Positions 43,301-51,576 of a stretch of DNA of 64,000 nucleotides are shown here, in pieces. The position numbers were made by a program, and so were the translations under genes. Location: the NCBI RefSeq assembly GCF_900110835.1, contig NZ_FOJG01000002.1, positions 2,696,556 through 2,760,555 of the forward strand, given 5' to 3'. The DNA comes from Chitinophaga arvensicola. GTDB lineage: Bacteria > Bacteroidota > Bacteroidia > Chitinophagales > Chitinophagaceae. Within the stretch, counting starts at the first letter, position 1. Each line of letters begins with the position of its first letter. Under the pieces are notes generated by a model. It was not told the origin of the DNA, did no database searches, and saw only the letters and a list, made by a program, of their open reading frames with translations.

Positions 43301-44626
43301 ATGAACAGATTAGTCATCCTTTTACTGATATGGCTGGCTCCCTTATGCGCCATCGCACAACAGCAGGTACTGCTGAATAATGTACAGTTATTCAATGGAA
43401 AGGATAATAAAACAACATTGGTCAATGTGCTGATCACGGCCAATGTAATTTCCCGTATCTCCAAAGATCCTATTCCCACCAATAAGAGCATGATGGTGAC
43501 CATCATCGATGGCCGGCAGCGGTTCCTTATGCCCGGATTGATTGATGCACACTGGCATAGCTTTATGTGTGCCAATACCATGCAGGATATGATGCTGGGA
43601 GAACAGAGTTTCCTGTTTATCCGTGCGGCGAAAGAATCTGAACGCACCCTGTTGCGTGGCTTCACGTCCATCCGGGATCTGGCAGGACCGGTATTCGGCA
43701 TCAAACGGGCCATTGACCAGGGCATACAACCGGGTCCCCGGATCTATCCCAGCGGGGCCATGATTTCGCAAACATCCGGGCATGGCGATTTCCGCCTGCC
43801 GGTAGATCCTCCCCGTATGTCGTCGCATACCATTGCTGCACCGGAAGCACTGGGCGTGGGCATTGTAGCCGATGGTGCCTATGAAGTGTTGGTGGCTACC
43901 CGGGAACAGTTACGTCATGGCGCCACTCAGATCAAGCTGGCCGCCGGCGGTGGTGTGGCCTCTCTTTACGATCCGCTGGAAGCTACACAATATTCTGTGG
44001 AAGAAATGAAAGCGGCAGTGCAGGCGGCGGGCGACTGGGGCACCTATGTTACCGTGCATGCCTATACGACCGAAGCGATTAAACGCGCCGTGGCCGCCGG
44101 TGTGAAATGTATTGACCACGGTCACCTGATGGATGAAGAATGCGTAAAACTACTGGCAGACAAAGGCATCTGGCTCAGTATGCAACCTTTCGGTGGTCCT
44201 GATGGCAATGCGTACGCCGATCCCAAACAGGCAGCCGACAGTAAAAAAGTAGGGGAAGGTTCCGATCACGTATATGAATGGGCAAAGAAATATAAAGTAA
44301 AACTGGCCTGGGGCACGGATCTGCTCTTTAATCCGGGTGCTACCAAAAACCAGAACCAGCTGCTGCTCCGCATGAAAAACTGGTTCAGCAACTTTGAAGT
44401 ATTGAAAATGGCCACTTATGATAATGCCCAGCTGCTGGCCTTATCCGGCCCCAGGAATCCCTATCCCGGCAAACTGGGGGTACTGGAAGAAGGCGCACTG
44501 GCGGATATGCTGCTGGTAGACGGCGATATATTACAACACCTGGAATTACTGGGAGATCCCGAAAAGAACCTGTTGCTGATCATCAAAGACGGAAAGATCT
44601 ATAAGAATATCCTTCCTCAACCCTGA
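43301..44626 (+). CDS. Exported amidohydrolase-family enzyme (imidazolonepropionase-like)
   Basis: This 441-residue protein has a signal peptide (residues 1-20, ending LCAIAQ). The amidohydrolase fold shows the first metal motif D-A-H-W-H at 82-86, a conserved Lys in TQIKLAAGGG, further His residues in V-T-V-H-A-Y and C-I-D-H-G-H, and the last metal Asp in A-W-G-T-D-L-L. The small C-terminal beta domain (GALADMLLVDGD) is also present. Relatives include Xaa-Pro dipeptidases and imidazolonepropionase-like enzymes that hydrolyse cyclic amides or dipeptides. The precise substrate is not evident. It is transcribed away from the GH110-like gene and converges on the Nramp gene with 2 bp between stops. 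Confidence 0.88.
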   Translation: MNRLVILLLIWLAPLCAIAQQQVLLNNVQLFNGKDNKTTLVNVLITANVISRISKDPIPTNKSMMVTIIDGRQRFLMPGLIDAHWHSFMCANTMQDMMLGEQSFLFIRAAKESERTLLRGFTSIRDLAGPVFGIKRAIDQGIQPGPRIYPSGAMISQTSGHGDFRLPVDPPRMSSHTIAAPEALGVGIVADGAYEVLVATREQLRHGATQIKLAAGGGVASLYDPLEATQYSVEEMKAAVQAAGDWGTYVTVHAYTTEAIKRAVAAGVKCIDHGHLMDEECVKLLADKGIWLSMQPFGGPDGNAYADPKQAADSKKVGEGSDHVYEWAKKYKVKLAWGTDLLFNPGATKNQNQLLLRMKNWFSNFEVLKMATYDNAQLLALSGPRNPYPGKLGVLEEGALADMLLVDGDILQHLELLGDPEKNLLLIIKDGKIYKNILPQP

Positions 44627-44628
44627 TA

Positions 44629-45888
44629 TCAGAACAGGAAATAAATCATGGCCACGGCGGCAGCAGTCATTAAGATCAGTGTAAGTGCTCCCAATACATT
44701 GGATAAACGGGAATTGGTAAATTCCTTCATGATCTTTTTATTGTTGCCGATGTGCATGATCATCACAATCATCACCGGCGCAGTAAGGCCATATGCAATA
44801 GCAGTATACAGCAGTGCCTTGATGGGGCTCACTCCCAGGAAGTCGAGCGACAACCCCACTATGAGCGACACGATGATGGAAATATAAAAGGGTTTCGCCT
44901 GTGCAAATTTTTTGTCGAGACCGGCAGACCAGCCCAGGGTTTCTGCCAGCATATACGACTGTGAACCGGCCAGCACCGGGATCGCCAGCAAACCGGTACC
45001 CAATACGCCGGAAGCAAAAATGAGGTAAGTGAGCTTACCTGCCAGTGGCTGCAATGCTTTAGCGGCCTGGTCTACGGTATCTATCTCCCGGACACCTGCA
45101 GGATACAATACACTCCCCGCAGTGAGAATGATAAAAAACATGACCATATTGGAAAACAGCATGCCTGTGTTCACATCTGTTTTCATATCGCCCAGGATCT
45201 TTTTATCTACCACAATACCCTTTCCGTTATGTTGCTGGTCTTCCGCCTCCATAGTGGTTTGCCAGAAAAACAGGTAAGGTGAAATGGTGGTACCGAGAAT
45301 AGCCACGATGATAGAGAAAAAATCCTTGTTGTACTGTATGGTCGGAATAAACGTGTTTTTAGCTACCTGTGCCCAGTCCTGCTTAATCATAAAGGGTACT
45401 ATAATATACAGGAGCAGCGAAAGGCAAAGCCACTTTAATATCATGGCAATTTTCTGGTAGGAATACTGAATGATGATAAACATCATAATGGCCGTTACCA
45501 GCACACAAAAAACAGACACCGGGATAGCGGGAAAAATCATGTGGCAAACGGCGCCCATGCCCTGGATATCGGCCCCGATGTTCAGGGTGATGGCCGGGAA
45601 ACTGAACAGCAACATCAGGTACAGCACCGGGCGTGGATAATGCATCTTCAGCGTTACCGTGAGCCCCTGCGAGGTAACCAGGCCAATACGCGCGCACATG
45701 CCTTGTACAGCGGCCATCAGCGGGAAGGTAAGCAATGAGGTCCATAAAGTAGTAAGGCCAAACTGTGCACCTGCCTGAGAGTAGGTGGCAATGCCGGAAG
45801 GGTCGTCGTCGCTTGCACCGGTGATCAGTCCGGGGCCCAGTTTCTTAAAGAAAGCAGCCAGCTTATTGGGGGAGGCCTGTTTATCCAT
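44629..45888 (-). CDS. Nramp-family divalent metal transporter with non-canonical metal-site motifs
   Basis: This 419-residue protein has about eleven membrane segments. In the first membrane segment the usual D-P-G-N is replaced by D-D-P-S-G (residues 28-32). In the sixth, the M-P-H motif is replaced by T-T-I-S-P-Y. The Asp is kept, but the Asn and the metal-coordinating Met are absent. Known Mn/Fe transporters need that Asn and Met, so the substrate may be another cation such as magnesium, as in Nramp-related magnesium transporters, or the protein may work differently. It is monocistronic between a convergent amidohydrolase gene and the terminator of the large operon. Confidence 0.88.
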   Translation of the reverse strand: MDKQASPNKLAAFFKKLGPGLITGASDDDPSGIATYSQAGAQFGLTTLWTSLLTFPLMAAVQGMCARIGLVTSQGLTVTLKMHYPRPVLYLMLLFSFPAITLNIGADIQGMGAVCHMIFPAIPVSVFCVLVTAIMMFIIIQYSYQKIAMILKWLCLSLLLYIIVPFMIKQDWAQVAKNTFIPTIQYNKDFFSIIVAILGTTISPYLFFWQTTMEAEDQQHNGKGIVVDKKILGDMKTDVNTGMLFSNMVMFFIILTAGSVLYPAGVREIDTVDQAAKALQPLAGKLTYLIFASGVLGTGLLAIPVLAGSQSYMLAETLGWSAGLDKKFAQAKPFYISIIVSLIVGLSLDFLGVSPIKALLYTAIAYGLTAPVMIVMIMHIGNNKKIMKEFTNSRLSNVLGALTLILMTAAAVAMIYFLF

Positions 45889-45939
45889 GAATCTGTTACT
45901 TAATGGGTATACGGTAAGTTAGTGCAAATCCGGCAAATT

Positions 45940-45967
45940 AAAAGGGCCGGCCTTTAGAGGCCAGCCC
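45940..45967 (-). terminator. Intrinsic terminator of the ten-gene operon
   Basis: On the minus strand GGGCTGGCCT pairs with AGGCCGGCCC (positions 45944-45967, 4-nt loop, one G-U pair), followed by TTTTAATTTG. It lies 25 bp past the stop of the DUF4434 gene and marks the end of the operon that begins at 60875. Confidence 0.88.
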
Positions 45968-45991
45968 GGCTGCTGTTAGTAATTGTTGCCT

Positions 45992-46924
45992 TTAAAACGA
46001 ATTCAGATATTCTTTGTAGCGGTTATATAAATGTCCTGCCTGCAGGTATGCCGACTGCGGGCTCATAAAGTGGGAGAACTCAAACGTAATGGCTTTATCA
46101 TAACCCGCACGCCTGGCAGCTTCCAGCTTTAACCGCAGCTTTTCAAATTTAATGGGCAAAAATTTGATGGGCATATCCCGGTCGAAACTCTCGGCATTGG
46201 TCCAGCATTGCAGGCCGTAGCGATCCGCCATGCTTTTGTTTACCCGGAAGAAATCTTCCAGCTCGTGATAATCGATATGTCCGTCCTGGAAAGCCACCGC
46301 GTCTACGGCGCCCCGGATACCGTCGAATATTTCACTCCACTCCTTCTCATGTTCCAGCAGCGATACGGATTCCTCTTTGGTTAAACCCGAAGATGCCGCC
46401 ATGACTGCCTTCTTCCCATCTATCCAGGGAGAGATCAGCGTAGGCAGCCCGTTGCTCACCTCCTTACATTGCATACCCAGCGTCCGGAATGCGGTAGCGG
46501 CGCCTTTCGTTTTCCGGCTGATTTCCATACTGAGGTACCAGCCTTTGAAACTACGGTAATGGCCGTACGCCTTCCATACTTCATCGATCACAAAACGGTT
46601 GCTGTCCATTTCGTGCTGCATATCGCCGGTATCCCAGTACTTGCCGCTGTCGTACAAGCCGAAGTAAAACTGCATCCCGAACTCGTCGGCCAGTTCCAGG
46701 TACATCTTCACCAGGTCTACCGGCGGCTCGTAGCAGCCGTATTCCTTCACCAGGTAACGGGAAGGATAGGTAATAAAACGCCGGTAGCCGCTACGGATCA
46801 ATATCACGGTATCAATACCGATGGCTTTCATATGTACAAAGTCCTTCCGCCATTCCTCCCGGCCCCAGTTCTGGTGCGGGATATCATGACTGATCTCATC
46901 CAAAAAAGTTCCTGTAATTTCCAT
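45992..46924 (-). CDS. DUF4434 protein, TIM-barrel glycosidase-like
   Basis: This 310-residue protein has no signal peptide. The opening M-E-I-T-G-T-F-L-D-E-I and the segment FVHMKAIGIDTVILIRSGYR fit DUF4434 (PF14488), a predicted TIM-barrel family related to glycoside hydrolases. Candidate acidic catalytic residues lie in GWYLSMEISRK and VAFQDGH, but no mechanism is established. Its ATG overlaps the stop of the SGNH hydrolase gene as TAATG, so translation is coupled. It is the last gene of the operon, followed by a strong terminator. With no export signal it should act in the cytoplasm on an imported sugar, if it is an enzyme. Confidence 0.8.
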   Translation of the reverse strand: MEITGTFLDEISHDIPHQNWGREEWRKDFVHMKAIGIDTVILIRSGYRRFITYPSRYLVKEYGCYEPPVDLVKMYLELADEFGMQFYFGLYDSGKYWDTGDMQHEMDSNRFVIDEVWKAYGHYRSFKGWYLSMEISRKTKGAATAFRTLGMQCKEVSNGLPTLISPWIDGKKAVMAASSGLTKEESVSLLEHEKEWSEIFDGIRGAVDAVAFQDGHIDYHELEDFFRVNKSMADRYGLQCWTNAESFDRDMPIKFLPIKFEKLRLKLEAARRAGYDKAITFEFSHFMSPQSAYLQAGHLYNRYKEYLNSF

Positions 46925-47595
46925 TATAATAATTTTTTACGCTGCAAAAGCTGCTTCCATACAAGGTAACCGGCGCCCTTCAAATGCAGTCCGTCGTTGG
47001 TATAATCACTGCTTAATTTACCTTCGCTGTCACACATTGCGTCATACAAATTAACGTATGTATATTGACGTTGCAGGGCCATTTTTTCAATGGCTGTATT
47101 AACGAACCTGATATGCTCCGTTTTATGCTGATGCCGTGCAAACTCTGTGAAGCTATCATTCGTAGGCAGAATGCTTTGCACAATCAGCCTGGTAGCGGGC
47201 GTTTCACGGCGGATACGATCCATAATGCGCCCATAGTTCGCTACAATCACGCTGTCGGGCACCTGGTCGGCGATATCGTTAATACCAATCATCAGGAAAA
47301 TACGGGAAGGTTTACGTGTAGTCACTTCCGTAAGCCGGTTCAAAATCCCGTCTGTTTTATCCCCGCTGATGCCCCTGTTTTTAATGAGACAGTTTTTGAA
47401 CAGATCGGACCATTCTGCAATGTCCGTAATGCTATCTCCCAGGAAAATAATTTCTCCGTTCTCCTTATCGGGTATCGCATTAAACTGGGTTACTTTCTGA
47501 CGGTAATAGCTACTGCCATAAGTGCTGTCATATTGTGCGGCTGCGGCAACCGGCAACAGGAACAAGCCTGCTGCCAGTAAAAAACGTGGTAGCAT
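46924..47595 (-). CDS. Exported SGNH/GDSL esterase (first paralogue)
   Basis: An open frame begins at 47625 inside the symporter gene, but the ATG at 47595, one base after the symporter stop, begins a signal peptide (MLPRFLLAAGLFLLPVAAAAQ) and gives 223 residues. SGNH blocks are visible: G-D-S-I-T with Ser55, N-R-G-I-S-G-D, G-I-N-D with Asn106, and D-G-L-H-L with Asp201 and His204. Such enzymes are serine esterases, often deacetylases of sugars. It is clearly related to the second SGNH enzyme of the same operon (49523-50200). The context suggests removal of O-acyl groups from the imported glycan. Confidence 0.88.
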   Translation of the reverse strand: MLPRFLLAAGLFLLPVAAAAQYDSTYGSSYYRQKVTQFNAIPDKENGEIIFLGDSITDIAEWSDLFKNCLIKNRGISGDKTDGILNRLTEVTTRKPSRIFLMIGINDIADQVPDSVIVANYGRIMDRIRRETPATRLIVQSILPTNDSFTEFARHQHKTEHIRFVNTAIEKMALQRQYTYVNLYDAMCDSEGKLSSDYTNDGLHLKGAGYLVWKQLLQRKKLL

Positions 47596-47596
47596 A

Positions 47597-49513
47597 TCAG
47601 TTATTTTCAGCCAGTTCATGAACACGTGTACCCGTTGCCGTTGGTATGCTGTCGCCTGCGGTGATATGGAGCCGGTCGTACCAGGTAAATTTCAGCACCA
47701 CCATACATACCAGCCATACCGCCATGGCCAGGAAGCCTTTCTCAAAGTAACCAAAAACAAAACAGATCGGCATAATTACCATGCTCATCTGCCAGCAGAT
47801 GCCTACCAAAATATTGAGCACATCCCATTTAAACTGCTGGTTAGGCACAAAAGAAGGATCTGCCATTTTTGCCCAGCGGGCTACCGGCTTCCACCAGCCC
47901 CATGGGCGGGTGTTGGTGTAGAACTCCGTAAGTACCTGCTGATTTGGGGCCGGCGTAAGCAGGCAACCAAGGATACTGCCTGTGATAGAAAATACCAGGA
48001 TGATAAAGAAAGAGATGAGCGTACCGATACCGCTGCCAAACAAATCTGCATATTGCGGGAAATAAGCCGTGGATAACAGATCCATCAGGTGAGGTACAAA
48101 AGTGGCAGATATCAGTCCTACCAGCATACCGGAAAAATAACCATATCCGTTGAAGCGCCACCAGATCCATTTCAGCACATTCGCTGCGGCATAACCACCA
48201 TACAAAGCGGAAGAGATCCAGAGTGTAAGGGAACTGAGGGAATTGGCAAACAGTCCAAAGATGCAACCCGTAAGGATTACACCGACAGACGTGATATAAC
48301 TCCATTTCACATAATGCCCGGGCGCTTCGTTGGGTCTGAAATATTTTTTATAGAAATCGTTTACCAGGTAAGCCGGCGCTGCATTTACAAACGCAGAGAA
48401 AGTACTCATGAACGAAGCCAGTAAACCAGCCAGCACCACGCCTCTTACACCAGCAGGCAGATAACCGCCTACTACTTTGCTGAGAATGATTTCAAAATCG
48501 GGCTGCTGTTGCTCCTGCAATACCGGCATAAAATAATTGATACCGATCAGGGTTAATGCACTCACCATCATGAATAACGGGATATATAGCACCAGGTTGG
48601 TGAAACCGGTGAGCATGGCTGCTTCTTTCGGTTTCTTGGCGCTGAGGATACGTTGCATATCAAAGCCGGGTACCGGGCCTGCCAGACTGGAAAATACTCC
48701 TTTTGCAATCATCATCATCACCAATGCGCCAAACCAGGTAAAGCCGTCTTCGGCGATCTTCTGGTTGGCCTGCGGGAAGGAATTGCTCCAGTTCACATCC
48801 AGCTTCCAGGTAGGCCAGAAATTACTCCATCCTTCGGGTACTTTTTTATGCAGCTCCACATAGTTCACATCATGTACGGCGTAGGTCACCACCAATACGC
48901 AGCTTACCAGCAGGATGCCGTATTGCAGCACCTCTGTGGCCACCACGCTGTACATACCTCCCTTTACGGTATACAAAGTTGTTAAGGCCACAATGATCAC
49001 GGCGTAGGTTTGCTGACTGGTCAGCAGCGGATTGGTCAGATCCCAGGGCAGAATGCTGCCGCTGAATTTGCCGATACCTACAAATACATAACCGATAAAA
49101 CCGATCACACTCACAATGGCAAAAAGCACTACGATAATATGTGCCAGGCGGCCACCTCGATCATCGCCAAACCGTTTGATGATCCAGTCGGCGCCAGTCA
49201 TGGCATTGCTCCGCCTGATCCAGATCGCGAGAAAAACCATTACAAAGATCTGGTTCCAGATAGGCCAGAGCCAGGGCAGCCATGCCGCTTTGAAGCCATA
49301 TACAAAGAGTAAGGCCACATAAAAAGCGGTACCGCTTACATCAAACATACCGCTGCTGTTGCTGAAGCCCAGCCAGTACCATTTGATATTATTATCTCCG
49401 AGGAAATATGACTGGATATTTTTTGATGCTTTCTTTGAAATCCAGAATCCAAGCCCCACAATAACGGCCAGGTAAAGAAAGATGATGACAATATCTATTG
49501 ACGAAAGATTCAT
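47597..49513 (-). CDS. Sodium:solute symporter (SSS family)
   Basis: This 638-residue membrane protein has about 14 hydrophobic segments. It begins with an SSS-type first helix (IVIIFLYLAVIVGLGFWISK) and carries the conserved segments GFSNSSGMFDVSGTAFY and LTTLYTVKGGMYSVVATEVL. SSS proteins import sugars, sialic acid or other small solutes with sodium. In this operon it is the only inner-membrane importer, so it should carry the released monosaccharide into the cytoplasm, where the 2-epimerase can act. It is 10 bp downstream of the second SGNH gene and 1 bp upstream of the first. The length is somewhat above the family average. Confidence 0.9.
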   Translation of the reverse strand: MNLSSIDIVIIFLYLAVIVGLGFWISKKASKNIQSYFLGDNNIKWYWLGFSNSSGMFDVSGTAFYVALLFVYGFKAAWLPWLWPIWNQIFVMVFLAIWIRRSNAMTGADWIIKRFGDDRGGRLAHIIVVLFAIVSVIGFIGYVFVGIGKFSGSILPWDLTNPLLTSQQTYAVIIVALTTLYTVKGGMYSVVATEVLQYGILLVSCVLVVTYAVHDVNYVELHKKVPEGWSNFWPTWKLDVNWSNSFPQANQKIAEDGFTWFGALVMMMIAKGVFSSLAGPVPGFDMQRILSAKKPKEAAMLTGFTNLVLYIPLFMMVSALTLIGINYFMPVLQEQQQPDFEIILSKVVGGYLPAGVRGVVLAGLLASFMSTFSAFVNAAPAYLVNDFYKKYFRPNEAPGHYVKWSYITSVGVILTGCIFGLFANSLSSLTLWISSALYGGYAAANVLKWIWWRFNGYGYFSGMLVGLISATFVPHLMDLLSTAYFPQYADLFGSGIGTLISFFIILVFSITGSILGCLLTPAPNQQVLTEFYTNTRPWGWWKPVARWAKMADPSFVPNQQFKWDVLNILVGICWQMSMVIMPICFVFGYFEKGFLAMAVWLVCMVVLKFTWYDRLHITAGDSIPTATGTRVHELAENN

Positions 49514-49522
49514 ACGATGTAA

Positions 49523-50200
49523 TTAATTGGCGCGGTGATTTGGTTGTTGCTGTAATACGTGTACCCATTGCAGATAGCCTTTCCCGCTGAGGTGCAGGCC
49601 ATCGTAGGTGTAGCGGGCATCCAGCTGCCCGGTGCTGTCCAGCAGGGCATCGTAAATATTTACATAGCTCACATGCAATGCTGCTGCCATAGCCTGCAAC
49701 CCTTTATTGAGTGCTTTAATCTGTTCATTGGTGCCGGAATAATATTGCCGGCCTATCAGTTGATTGTTGATCGGAAAAACGCTCTGCACAAAAATACGTG
49801 TAGCCGGAGACGTTGCCTGTACCCTTTCCACGATGCGGCGGTAGGTATTGACAATAGCAGCTGCCGGCATTTTTTTATTAATATCGTTGGTGCCTGCGAG
49901 TATATATAAGCGAGATGGGCGATGCCTGGTTACCTCTTCTACACGGGCCAGTAAGCCATTGGTATTATCTCCGGCAATTCCCCTGTTCAGTATATTGGCC
50001 TGGCCAAAGAACTCGCACCAGTCGCCCCACTGCGTAATACTATCTCCAAAAAATATGACCGGTGTATCCGCTACCGGTAGTTCCCGGAAGTAGGCGGTAC
50101 GACTATCATACAAATAGTTATGATAGGAAGAATCCTGTGCATGCAATGGTGAAGCGGCAGCGAGCAGGCACATTGACAAAGCGGCGATTATTTTTTTCAT
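49523..50200 (-). CDS. Exported SGNH/GDSL esterase (second paralogue)
   Basis: The open frame extends to 50290, but the ATG at 50200 overlaps the DUF5009 stop as ATGA and starts a signal peptide (MKKIIAALSMCLLAAASPLHA), so this start is chosen; it gives 225 residues. Catalytic blocks are G-D-S-I-T with Ser54, N-R-G-I-A-G-D, G-T-N-D, and D-G-L-H-L with Asp200 and His203. Alignment by eye with the enzyme at 46924-47595 shows matching segments throughout (E-V-T...R-x-P-S-R, S-P-A-T-R-I-F-V-Q-S), so the two are paralogues flanking the symporter. The likely role is removal of acyl groups from an exported or surface sugar. Confidence 0.88.
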   Translation of the reverse strand: MKKIIAALSMCLLAAASPLHAQDSSYHNYLYDSRTAYFRELPVADTPVIFFGDSITQWGDWCEFFGQANILNRGIAGDNTNGLLARVEEVTRHRPSRLYILAGTNDINKKMPAAAIVNTYRRIVERVQATSPATRIFVQSVFPINNQLIGRQYYSGTNEQIKALNKGLQAMAAALHVSYVNIYDALLDSTGQLDARYTYDGLHLSGKGYLQWVHVLQQQPNHRAN

Positions 50201-51573
50201 GTTTTCCAGTACCATTTTTTGATCGTGAACAGGGCGGCCAGTGCGCATACAGTGCCGGCGAAGAGTATTCCTCTCAATACACCGGTCCATACCTGCTGTC
50301 CCATTATTTCAAATACGCTGATAGCACCCGTCAGGTGCAATAGTGGCAACAGTAACAGGTTGCCGGCTACATATGCCACCATCGGGTTACGCCCGGGCCA
50401 TGCAAAGCAACGGATGATCATACGGCCGGTGTGGCCGTATTGCAGGGAAAAGAAAATAAGGAGTACCAGGAAGGCAAGACCTGCCGTCACAAAGTAATAG
50501 CTAAACGTGGCAGGGTCTTTCTTTATGCCTCCTTCAAAGGATTCAAAGCAAAGTCCCAGCACAACAAGATAAGCACCTGCCTTCAAAAAAAAAGGTATGA
50601 TGCGGAGATCAGTTTTTCGCAGGGCAGCGAAACAGCCGCCCAGTGCCGCAATAGTCAGGAAAAAATTTATGGTGGTATGGCGACTGAACAACAAAACCAC
50701 GTTGCTGACCAGTACCACGCCTGCGGCCAGTCCTGCCAGTTGCAGGTACTTTACTTCTCTGGCGGAAGGAGTAACGGCCTGGTATTGCAACATCCATTCA
50801 CCGGCCAGCGTTCCCGGCAGGAGAATAAATAAATACTTTAAAAAATTACTGTTGTACATCCAGGGAAAGGGTGTCCACGACAATAGGTTGTAACACCAGT
50901 TGCCCGGTGTGGCGCCACTGAGATAAATACCCATCAGCAAAGGCAACAGCGCGATACGCACCAGCGGATAATTCCGGGTAAGATACCACCACAGCGTTCC
51001 TGCGAGGGAAACATTGGCAAGAATCAGGAGAATAATATCTGACTGGTACAACGAAAAACCGTTGTTGCTTTCAAATGGCAATAACCACAACAATACGCCG
51101 GTGATGAGTACCGCCGATGCTTTCAGCCAGTTCCATAACCTGTTATCAGCCGCAGGCTGAAAGAACAATACAGATAATAACGCAAACGCCCCTACGGGTA
51201 ATACATAGTCCGTTATTCCCGGCTGCCGGCTCAATCCTGCGGTTGTCATCTGCCGGGTGAAAAGGGCAAAGAACACCAGTAAGATATAACGCTTGCAGGC
51301 AGCCATCAGGATGGAGGGAAAACCCACCTGTTCGTTGATTTTCTTTTTCAGTGATAAGGGAATCGCGGCTCCCATGCTGAATAAAAAGAACGGAAACACG
51401 AGGTCTACCCAGCTGATCCCTGGCAGCGTAGGAATAAAGGTATGCGCAGGAGGAGGCTCCTGCGCATGATACATCCAGGCCGGCAGGATGCCAAAGGCAA
51501 TACTGCCGGCCAATACCATTCCGAAAATGGCCAATCCCCTCAAAGCATCCAGGCTCTGGTTACGTTGCGTCAT
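50197..51573 (-). CDS. DUF5009 membrane acyltransferase (HGSNAT-like)
   Basis: This 458-residue protein has about eleven membrane segments. It opens with Q-R-N-Q-S-L-D-A-L-R-G, the start typical of DUF5009 and the wider HGSNAT-like acyltransferase group (COG4299), followed by a W-M-Y-H-A-Q loop and WVDLVFPFFLFSMG. The human homologue acetylates the amino group of terminal glucosamine across a membrane, using cytosolic acetyl-CoA. By analogy this protein may N- or O-acetylate a sugar in the periplasm. It is 3 bp downstream of the glycosidase-like lipoprotein gene and overlaps the SGNH gene by 4 bp, so acetyl transfer and acetyl removal appear to be co-expressed. Confidence 0.85.
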   Translation of the reverse strand: MTQRNQSLDALRGLAIFGMVLAGSIAFGILPAWMYHAQEPPPAHTFIPTLPGISWVDLVFPFFLFSMGAAIPLSLKKKINEQVGFPSILMAACKRYILLVFFALFTRQMTTAGLSRQPGITDYVLPVGAFALLSVLFFQPAADNRLWNWLKASAVLITGVLLWLLPFESNNGFSLYQSDIILLILANVSLAGTLWWYLTRNYPLVRIALLPLLMGIYLSGATPGNWCYNLLSWTPFPWMYNSNFLKYLFILLPGTLAGEWMLQYQAVTPSAREVKYLQLAGLAAGVVLVSNVVLLFSRHTTINFFLTIAALGGCFAALRKTDLRIIPFFLKAGAYLVVLGLCFESFEGGIKKDPATFSYYFVTAGLAFLVLLIFFSLQYGHTGRMIIRCFAWPGRNPMVAYVAGNLLLLPLLHLTGAISVFEIMGQQVWTGVLRGILFAGTVCALAALFTIKKWYWKT

Positions 51574-51576
51574 GGC

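Noticed and set aside
43213..43828. Minus-strand open frames 43213-43725 and 43388-43828
   Set aside because: They lie opposite the well-supported amidohydrolase gene and show no family features.
50201..50290. SGNH hydrolase start at 50290
   Set aside because: The extra 30 residues are in the DUF5009 frame region, and the ATG at 50200 begins a clean signal peptide with an ATGA overlap.
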